Of a DNA stretch of 11,365 bases, positions 6,253 through 11,365 are shown piece after piece. Position 1 is the stretch's first letter; every line of letters begins with the position of its first letter. The notes under the pieces are model-generated. The model had not been told where the DNA came from. It did no database searches and was given only the letters and a program-made list of their open reading frames with translations. A program made the translations under genes and the position numbers. This DNA is from Spirochaetales bacterium (GTDB taxonomy: Bacteria; Spirochaetota; Spirochaetia; Treponematales; UBA12059). The stretch covers positions 1 to 11,365 of the forward strand of contig SPCK01000033.1 in the NCBI GenBank assembly GCA_004525355.1. Reading direction: 5' to 3'.

Positions 6253-7365
6253 TCAGCGTTTTTCTGCGGCAATGGCGCTGATACGCTCGGCCATGAGCGA
6301 CAGGGGCACCTGTTCCTGGATATTTCCCAGCTCGTAGGCGACCTTGGGCATGCCGTAGACGATGCTCGTCTTCTCGTCTTGGCCAAGCGTCATGCCGCCC
6401 TCCCGATAAATCGACCCGATTTCCTTCGCGCCGTCCTTGCCCATTCCGGTCATGATGACCGCCAGGCTCCGGTTCCCGTACTCCCTGGCCACGCTCCGGA
6501 ACAACACGTCGGCGCTCGGGCGGTGGCCGTTCTCCGGTTCGTCCTGCGAGAGGTGCACGATGCCGGCCAGCGTTTTCTTTTCAACCGTTATGTGCCAGTC
6601 GCCGGGCGCTATGAGGATGCGCCCTGGTTTCAGGACGTCTCCCTCAGCCGCTTCCTTCACGTCCAGCGGGCAGATTCTATTCAGGCTGGCGGCGAATTCC
6701 TCGGTGAAACCGGCAGGCATATGCTGGACCACGACGACAGGCTGGGTCAGCTCGGGATGGATGGCGGCAAAGACTTCCCTCAGGGCGTTTGGGCCGCCGG
6801 TGGATATGCCGATGGCGATTATTTCCGTGGGGCCGGGCTTGCGGACCCGCACGGGCCGGGGAGGAGCCTTGATGACTTCCTCGTGGGGAGCCAGATCGAA
6901 CATGCGTTCCGGCGCCTCGAAGCGATAGTGCGGCGGCTCTTTGCCTTTGACGCGTTGGTGTTGCGAGCCGTAGACGATCAGGAGCTGTCCCAGTTCTCCC
7001 GCCACGGTGTGTATATCGGAGGAAACTGAGCCGGATGGCTTGGTTATGAAGTCGGACGCCCCCAGTGCCAGGGCCTCCATCGTGATCTGGGCGCCCTTCC
7101 TGGCTATGCTTGAAAGGATGATCACGGGAACGTCGATGCCAAGACGCTTGCGTTCCTTGAGGAATTCGATGCCATTCATCTGGGGCATCTCGATGTCCAG
7201 CACGATGACGTCGGGGTCGCACCGGGGAATCTTTTGGAGAGCGAAAACGCCGTTCATGGCCCTGTCGGCGACTCGTAGCCCGGGCGTGGATTCGACGATG
7301 CTCGATATCAGGTTCCGCATGAGGGCGGAATCGTCTACGACGAGCACGGAAATGGGATCGGTCAC
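6253..7365 (-). CDS. cheB: Chemotaxis response regulator protein-glutamate methylesterase/deamidase CheB
   Basis: This 370-residue protein has the full CheB layout. An N-terminal receiver domain (about 5-120) has the acidic pair Asp11-Asp12, phospho-acceptor Asp57 (VIVLDIEMP) and Lys109 (TKPSG). A linker (about 135-178) leads to the C-terminal methylesterase domain with the triad Ser188 (GISTGG), His215 (VVQHMPAGFT) and Asp311 (MTGMGKDGA). It removes methyl groups from, and deamidates, glutamyl sites on chemoreceptors, and is activated by CheA phosphorylation. The start is GTG (7365-7363) with GAGGG about 6 bases upstream, and the protein begins MTDPISVLVVDDS as expected. It follows cheR with a 10-base gap, so the two are cotranscribed from the promoter at 8231-8259. 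No key residue is missing. Confidence 0.97.
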   Translation of the reverse strand: MTDPISVLVVDDSALMRNLISSIVESTPGLRVADRAMNGVFALQKIPRCDPDVIVLDIEMPQMNGIEFLKERKRLGIDVPVIILSSIARKGAQITMEALALGASDFITKPSGSVSSDIHTVAGELGQLLIVYGSQHQRVKGKEPPHYRFEAPERMFDLAPHEEVIKAPPRPVRVRKPGPTEIIAIGISTGGPNALREVFAAIHPELTQPVVVVQHMPAGFTEEFAASLNRICPLDVKEAAEGDVLKPGRILIAPGDWHITVEKKTLAGIVHLSQDEPENGHRPSADVLFRSVAREYGNRSLAVIMTGMGKDGAKEIGSIYREGGMTLGQDEKTSIVYGMPKVAYELGNIQEQVPLSLMAERISAIAAEKR

Positions 7366-7375
7366 TGTTTCCCTC

Positions 7376-8185
7376 TTATATCGACTTTTTGTAGAAACAT
7401 GCCCAGTCGGTTTTCACGAACTCGAATTTCGTGTTCATGCCGAACAATGATTCGGAGTGCCCGATGAACAGGAATGATTTTGGCGCCATGGCATCCCAGA
7501 ACCGTTCTATGCTCGCCTTCTGCGCCGCCTCGTCGAAATAGATGAGTACATTACGGCAGAATACCACGTCCAGCCCGCGCTGCCCGGAATCGTTCTTCAG
7601 GTTATGGTAGTCGAAACGGATCACCTTCTTGATGTCTTCCTTGATCTGGAAGCCGTTCGGTCGCTTATCGAAGTACTTGCCCAGGAACGCTTCGGGAATC
7701 CCCTGGACGCGCGAATCCGTGTAGAAGCCTTCCTTGCCGACCATAAGCGACTTGAGGCTGATATCGCTGGCGGTGACTTCGTATTTCCATCCTGCCGGAA
7801 GGATTTCCCTGAGCATCATGGCGATGGTGTAGGGTTCCTCTCCGGTGGAACAGCCGGCGCTCCAGAAGCGAAGATTCCGTTCGGTCGCCCTGAGCTTCAG
7901 CAATTCAGGAACGACGAAATTCTGGACGGCGTCGAAATGGGCCTGGTTCCTGAAAAAACGCGTCAGGTTGGTGGTGACGGAATCGAGCAGGACCTTCAGT
8001 TCTTCCTTGTCCTTGATCAAGATGGCATAGTATTCCGATGGAGTCTGCAATTTCTTCTCGCGCAGTCGCTCGCGCAGTCGGCTTTCCAGGATGGATCTGT
8101 TGGTGGCTGAAAAATGGATGCCGCTTTCGTCGTAAATGAGTCTACGGAACGATTCGAAGTCGATCTCGGTCATGAAATCCGCCAT
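7376..8185 (-). CDS. cheR: Chemotaxis protein methyltransferase CheR
   Basis: This 269-residue SAM-dependent methyltransferase adds methyl groups to glutamates of chemoreceptors and opposes CheB. It has the N-terminal CheR helical domain (about 5-60), the substrate-side motif TNLTRFFRN (72-80), the SAM-binding motif WSAGCSTGEEPYT (108-120), the downstream VVFCRNVLIYFD segment, and the near C-terminal FIGHSESL motif. The length is normal for a single-domain CheR and there is no TPR extension. The start is ATG at 8185; GAGAGG lies 7 bases upstream. An in-frame ATG at residue 5 is a possible alternative. It is the first gene of the cheR-cheB unit, and no cheA, cheW, cheY or receptor gene is in the window. 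Confidence 0.97.
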   Translation of the reverse strand: MADFMTEIDFESFRRLIYDESGIHFSATNRSILESRLRERLREKKLQTPSEYYAILIKDKEELKVLLDSVTTNLTRFFRNQAHFDAVQNFVVPELLKLRATERNLRFWSAGCSTGEEPYTIAMMLREILPAGWKYEVTASDISLKSLMVGKEGFYTDSRVQGIPEAFLGKYFDKRPNGFQIKEDIKKVIRFDYHNLKNDSGQRGLDVVFCRNVLIYFDEAAQKASIERFWDAMAPKSFLFIGHSESLFGMNTKFEFVKTDWACFYKKSI

Positions 8186-8230
8186 GCTCCAGCCTCTCCT
8201 CCATACCCCGCGACTTCGTCCGTGGCCAAG

Positions 8231-8259
8231 AGTCTAGTGTCCTGAAATCGCGGCGTCAA
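8231..8259 (-). promoter_or_regulatory. Sigma-70-type promoter of cheR-cheB
   Basis: Reading leftward, TTGACG (8259-8254, 5 of 6 matches to TTGACA) is followed by exactly 17 bases and TAGACT (8236-8231, 4 of 6 matches to TATAAT). The expected start of transcription is near 8224, giving a leader of about 38 bases that contains the ribosome binding site. No flagellar-type (sigma-28) motif was noticed. Confidence 0.6.
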
Positions 8260-8293
8260 TAGATCGAGTTGGAGCGACGTACGCATGCTGACC

Positions 8294-8321
8294 GTGAAAA
8301 GCGCCGCTACCGCGCTATACT
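8294..8321 (+). promoter_or_regulatory. Promoter for the DUF151 nuclease-family gene
   Basis: TATACT (8316-8321) matches TATAAT at 5 of 6 positions. GTGAAA (8294-8299) matches TTGACA at 4 of 6 and lies 16 bases upstream. Transcription would start near 8328, only about 12 bases before the chosen ATG at 8341 and right at the alternative ATG at 8329. It is divergent from the cheR promoter. Confidence 0.5.
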
Positions 8322-8340
8322 TTTATTCATGAAGGAAGAA

Positions 8341-8805
8341 ATGGTTCCCGTACGCGTCAAGGGCGTTGCCATGCCGTCTGAAGATTCGTTGCCCGTGGTC
8401 GTCCTGTCCGGCAAGTTCGGATCGATCGCTGTCAGCGTCGGCGCGTACGAGGCGAGCGCCATTATCATGCAGCTTGAAGGCTTATCCACGCCGCGACCCC
8501 AGACGCATCAGTTGCTTGCGGAATTATTCCGCGAACAGCGCTTGTCGCTTCGTCGGGCTGAACTGTACGGCGTATATGGCTACGAGGAAGACGGTTTCCT
8601 GGCGCGCATCGTATATGGCCGTGGCCTGAGCCGCAGGATCCGCGATGTCCGGCCATCGGACGCCATCACTCTCGCACTTGCGACTGGCGCCCCGTTGTAC
8701 GCCCATCCTTCCCTGTTTTCACAGAGTGCGTGCACGAGCTCCAGCGAAATCACCATGGTCGATGCAGATATAACGTATTGGCATGGGCAAAGCGTCGGGG
8801 CATAA
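8341..8805 (+). CDS. Bifunctional nuclease family protein (DUF151/BFN)
   Basis: This 154-residue protein shows the DUF151 (PF02577) pattern: an N-terminal VPVRVKGVAM strand, LPVVVLSGKFGSIAVSVGAYEASAI (17-41), LEGLSTPRPQTHQLL (45-59) and RPSDAITLAL (104-113). The family is known from Thermotoga TM0160 and from plant BFN proteins, the latter reported to have both RNase and DNase activity; the cellular role in most bacteria is unclear. I place the start at ATG 8341 because AAGGA lies 4 bases upstream and the length then fits family members beginning directly before the first strand. ATG 8329 (4 residues longer) and TTG 8269 are alternatives; the TTG lies upstream of the predicted transcript start. 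It is a single gene, and the next gene has its own promoter. Confidence 0.92.
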   Translation: MVPVRVKGVAMPSEDSLPVVVLSGKFGSIAVSVGAYEASAIIMQLEGLSTPRPQTHQLLAELFREQRLSLRRAELYGVYGYEEDGFLARIVYGRGLSRRIRDVRPSDAITLALATGAPLYAHPSLFSQSACTSSSEITMVDADITYWHGQSVGA

Positions 8806-8833
8806 TGTTTTTTACCGTCTACGAAGGTCAAGC

Positions 8834-8862
8834 TTGCCCCCGCGGGCGTCCTGACATACAAT
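8834..8862 (+). promoter_or_regulatory. Promoter of the DUF5312-like gene, placed for a near-leaderless mRNA
   Basis: TTGCCC (8834-8839, 4 of 6) is separated by exactly 17 bases from TACAAT (8857-8862, 5 of 6). Transcription would start about 8868-8870, within a few bases of the ATG at 8872. The spacer holds a GC-rich near-palindrome (CCCGCGGG, around 8839-8846). Confidence 0.6.
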
Positions 8863-8871
8863 AAGCGCATC

Positions 8872-10521
8872 ATGGGAATCCTCAGTATCATCGGCGACTT
8901 CTTTCGCAAGCTATTCGGGTTGGACGACGGTTCGGCCCGCGGGGAGCTGAAACGAATTTACGCGCCCCTTTCGCACCTCAAGCCGCCCTATTATCGGTTC
9001 AAGAGCAACTTCGTCATGCAAGGACTGGCCGCGGACCTGTACCTGTTTTGTCAGGCGCTCAAGCCCCTCATGGATCTGGCCGATCGAACCCTGGCCCATC
9101 CCGATCTGCGGGTGTCACGCCGCTTCTTCGACTATCTTGTGGACTGCGAGCTTCCGCCGGAAGAACTGGAGAAGAAAGACAGCTTCGATTATGACGGCAT
9201 GAAGACCCGGGTGGAGAACGCGGTCAAGGGCGATGAGGAAATAGAGGGTATCGGTCGGGATTTCCTGCGCTTCCTTGAATCTGTCGAACTCCTGGCCGCC
9301 GGCCCGCTGAATACCGAGCTCGAGGAGGTAGAACGCTTTATCCTGATCTGCCGCCACGACTGGGAGAGGCTGTTGGGTTTCTTCGATCCGGGGCTCTCCC
9401 TTGAAGACTCGCGGTACCATCCCGACTTCCAGCCCGTCGACGGCGAGCAGGTGTTACCCGAGATCATTGACGCATATTACCTGACCGAAGGATTCCTGTT
9501 TTCCGAAATGCTCCTGAGCAAGGTGATGAGGGTGTTCGAGCGACACGCCCCGGCCGCGGCGGCGGGACAGCGAGCCAAGATCGAGAAGATGTTCTCTGCT
9601 CTCAACAAAATACTCCGCTACCGCATGTCGAATGACAACCTGCTGGCGGTCATTCGATTGTGCAAGCGGGACCCGCTGTATCAACCCGATTTGCGACGTG
9701 AACACGTCGACTTTGTCGACCAGTACCGCCGTCGCATCATCGTACGCTTCGAGAAGGACCGCGAGCGGCTCCAGCGGGAGCGCCACGAGAATGCCGTGGC
9801 CCAGGATATCAAGGATCTGTTCGGGGGTACCGAAGTCTTTTCTCCCGAAGAGTACAACGACGAGAATGATGGCTTCCTTCGGAGGGAAAGCCCCAACGGC
9901 TTTACCTATATCAAGGCCATGGGCATCCTGAAGACGTTCACGCTCGGCATATTCGACCAGCGGATCAAGGAGACGGTCAAGAAGGTGCTCGTGGAAGGGT
10001 ATTTCGAGAACAAGAGCTACCAGAACAACCTCGCGAATATCCTATATCAATGCGACCGTACTGGCGGCCGCATCGCGGCGTTCGAAGAAAGCCTGCGGGG
10101 AAGCGGACGGGTCAGCGTCGCATCGGTTCGCCGTTACGTCGAGGAGATGCGGCATGGCAAGGATATCATGCCGTTCCTGACCAAGATCGTCGACGAGATC
10201 AACTACAAAGCCAGGGAAATCTGCGAGGACGAGACGGGACTATTCCAGATGCTGGGCGAGGCGCTCGGAGAGTTGCTGGCCGATTACCGGAAATCCAGCC
10301 CTGAACTGATTACCAATATCCGCAGCCTGGGAGGTGTCCGCAACCGGGAGATCCTGGCCACGTTGGCGGACAGCAAGAAGCGCATGGAAACCTTTGTACG
10401 CATCATGAGAAATTTCGCCTTCGTCAAGGCTTTGCCGCCCGCGGTCGATCAGGACGATCTGCTCGCCCCATCGGTGATTGATACGGAAACCGGACTGCCG
10501 GAAGACCTGCCGCTATACTGA
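8872..10521 (+). CDS. Large helical cytoplasmic protein of unknown function (DUF5312-like, spirochaete-type)
   Basis: This 549-residue protein is almost entirely alpha-helical and highly charged. It has no signal peptide and no clear transmembrane segment. It opens with an amphipathic helix, MGILSIIGDFFRKLFGLDD. The aromatic segment HLKPPYYRFKSNFVMQGLAADLYLF lies at about 38-62. A strongly basic/acidic helix around 285-320 (RFEKDRERLQRERHENAV) may be a coiled coil. From memory it resembles the uncharacterised DUF5312 proteins found in treponemes and spirochaetas; I cannot confirm this without a search and no catalytic motif is evident. The start is ATG 8872: there is no Shine-Dalgarno upstream, but a good promoter ends 9 bases before it, so the mRNA is probably leaderless or nearly so. 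It is a single gene between the nuclease-family gene and purF. Confidence 0.88.
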   Translation: MGILSIIGDFFRKLFGLDDGSARGELKRIYAPLSHLKPPYYRFKSNFVMQGLAADLYLFCQALKPLMDLADRTLAHPDLRVSRRFFDYLVDCELPPEELEKKDSFDYDGMKTRVENAVKGDEEIEGIGRDFLRFLESVELLAAGPLNTELEEVERFILICRHDWERLLGFFDPGLSLEDSRYHPDFQPVDGEQVLPEIIDAYYLTEGFLFSEMLLSKVMRVFERHAPAAAAGQRAKIEKMFSALNKILRYRMSNDNLLAVIRLCKRDPLYQPDLRREHVDFVDQYRRRIIVRFEKDRERLQRERHENAVAQDIKDLFGGTEVFSPEEYNDENDGFLRRESPNGFTYIKAMGILKTFTLGIFDQRIKETVKKVLVEGYFENKSYQNNLANILYQCDRTGGRIAAFEESLRGSGRVSVASVRRYVEEMRHGKDIMPFLTKIVDEINYKAREICEDETGLFQMLGEALGELLADYRKSSPELITNIRSLGGVRNREILATLADSKKRMETFVRIMRNFAFVKALPPAVDQDDLLAPSVIDTETGLPEDLPLY

Positions 10522-10531
10522 GAGTTCAAAT

Positions 10532-10571
10532 CGGCGTTGCCAAATGCGGGATATTGCCCGAGGGTACGCCG
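10532..10571 (+). other. Possible long hairpin after the DUF5312-like gene
   Basis: CGGCGT (10532-10537) can pair with ACGCCG (10566-10571), with a smaller internal GGG/CCC pairing (about 10548-10559). It begins 11 bases after the stop codon and ends just before the purF -35 hexamer. No T-run follows, so a terminator role is only possible. Confidence 0.25.
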
Positions 10572-10578
10572 GGGCGGC

Positions 10579-10607
10579 TTGACGATCGTTAAGGTGCGTG
10601 CTACAAA
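10579..10607 (+). promoter_or_regulatory. Promoter of purF, placed at the start codon
   Basis: TTGACG (10579-10584, 5 of 6) is followed by exactly 17 bases and TACAAA (10602-10607, 4 of 6). Transcription would begin about 10613-10615, which coincides with the GTG chosen as purF start. No purine-box or PurR-type operator was recognised. Confidence 0.5.
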
Positions 10608-10612
10608 CAACC

Positions 10613-11365
10613 GTGAAACCCCAACAGACACGAAACAACGCCGCTCGATCCCTAGGACACTATTGTGGCGTGGCCGGTGTTCGATCGATGGAACCCACCG
10701 ATGTACTACGGACCATGTTCTACATGCTTTTTGCCCAGCAACATCGTGGGCAGGAAGCCTGTGGCGTCGCCTGGGAAGATAGCGGAAGAATCGTTTCGGA
10801 CAGACGGCTGGGTATGGTGGCAACCGCCGCGGACGACTGGCTTGACGGTACGGTTCGATCCAGGGTCGGCATCGGCCACGTGCGTTACGCTACCCAAGGT
10901 GGCAGTGGGCTCGCCAATGCCCAGCCTCTCGCCATCGAGTGCAACAAGGGCCGAATCGCCCTGGCCCATAACGGCAACCTTTCAAACGGGGCCGATCTGC
11001 GTGCCGACCTGTTCGATAATGGTTCTATCTTCCAGACGACCAGCGATTCTGAACTCATCCTGCATCGAATCAGCCGCTCCCTGGAGCGCGGCACGGAAGC
11101 GATACTTCGGGATGCCCTGCGCGGCGTCGAGGGAGCTTACAGCCTGTGCCTGTTGTGGGACAGCACCCTGATAGCCGTACGGGATCCGATGGGCTTCAGG
11201 CCGTTGCATATCGCCGAGCGCGATGGCGTGACCTACGTCGCCAGCGAGACCTGCGCTTTGCGTGCCTTGGGTCCCATGGCCTGGCGCGAAGTGGAACCAG
11301 GGGAGTGCGTGATCGTGGATGACGACGGAACGCGCTCCTTTTTTTTGGATCGGGCGCGACGACGG
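10613..11365 (+). CDS. purF: Amidophosphoribosyltransferase PurF, N-terminal glutaminase part (3' end outside window)
   Basis: The frame is open from 10583 to the right edge, giving 251 residues from GTG 10613. PurF catalyses the first committed step of purine synthesis, making phosphoribosylamine from PRPP and glutamine. The window holds the class II (Ntn) glutamine amidotransferase domain. The nucleophile is Cys18 in HYCGVAGV, followed by QQHRGQEACGV (42-52), GIGHVRYATQGG (86-97), LAHNGNLSN (117-125), TSDSEL (143-148) and VRDPMGFRPL. The PRPP-binding half lies beyond the edge. Cys18 must become N-terminal, so 17 residues (MKPQQTRNNAARSLGHY) would be a cleaved propeptide, as in Bacillus-type PurF. 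There is no ribosome binding site before GTG 10613; GTG 10598 is an alternative start. The promoter at 10579-10607 supports a leaderless GTG start. Eight T in a row (11339-11346) are read in frame. Confidence 0.92.
   Translation, partial: MKPQQTRNNAARSLGHYCGVAGVRSMEPTDVLRTMFYMLFAQQHRGQEACGVAWEDSGRIVSDRRLGMVATAADDWLDGTVRSRVGIGHVRYATQGGSGLANAQPLAIECNKGRIALAHNGNLSNGADLRADLFDNGSIFQTTSDSELILHRISRSLERGTEAILRDALRGVEGAYSLCLLWDSTLIAVRDPMGFRPLHIAERDGVTYVASETCALRALGPMAWREVEPGECVIVDDDGTRSFFLDRARRR

Noticed and set aside
6379..7029. A 216-codon open frame on the + strand opposite cheB.
   Set aside because: It is antisense to conserved catalytic regions of cheB and shows no recognisable protein features.
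8269..8340. N-terminal extension of the nuclease-family gene from TTG 8269.
   Set aside because: The predicted promoter at 8294-8321 lies inside it, the added residues are basic and unlike the family, and ATG 8341 has a ribosome binding site.
10604..10620. CCGTGAAACC resembling half of a parS site.
   Set aside because: Only one half matches the parS consensus; the left half does not, and it overlaps the purF start.
10665..11171. A 168-codon open frame overlapping purF in another frame.
   Set aside because: The purF frame contains all the glutaminase motifs over the same bases; this one has none.

Overview
The window is GC-rich, almost fully coding bacterial chromosomal DNA. The closest fit I can recall is a free-living or environmental member of the Spirochaetes. 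Three things point that way. First, the 549-residue helical protein at 8872-10521 resembles a family I remember only from spirochaetes (DUF5312-like). Second, a large exported propeller/transglutaminase/TPR protein is present. Third, ParAB, a CheR-CheB pair and a minimal NifU-like protein sit close together. The lineage is an inference from memory, not from a search. No mobile element, CRISPR array, rRNA, tRNA or phage gene is visible.

Left part (1-5450): a large exported multidomain protein runs rightward from beyond the left edge to 3077. It meets, with a 3-base gap, a leftward three-gene unit transcribed parA (5450-4695), parB (4702-3803), then a small secreted protein (3806-3081). The three genes overlap each other: parA/parB by 8 bases and parB/secreted gene by a TTG/TGA junction. 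ParA and ParB are the ATPase and CTP-dependent clamp of the chromosome segregation system; no parS site was found here.

Middle part (5451-8185): a 233-base divergent spacer separates parA from a 75-residue NifU-type Fe-S scaffold gene (5684-5911). This converges on a 60-residue zinc-ribbon gene (6141-5959), with a perfect hairpin at the junction. Next comes a leftward cheR-cheB pair (8185-7376 and 7365-6253), the methyltransferase and methylesterase/deamidase that set receptor methylation in chemotaxis. It has a good sigma-70-type promoter at 8231-8259.

Right part (8186-11365): three rightward genes encode a DUF151 bifunctional-nuclease-family protein (8341-8805), the helical DUF5312-like protein (8872-10521) and the start of purF (10613 to the right edge, N-terminal glutaminase domain only). 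Each has a recognisable -35/-10 pair placed so close to its start codon that the mRNA would have almost no leader. Two of the three (8872 and 10613) have no visible ribosome binding site. This apparent run of leaderless genes is the most unusual regulatory signal in the window. Other points worth attention are a cluster of palindromic GATACC/GGTATC motifs at the NifU-like gene, translational coupling of a secreted protein to parAB, and a glutamate in the usual aspartate position of the transglutaminase-like triad.
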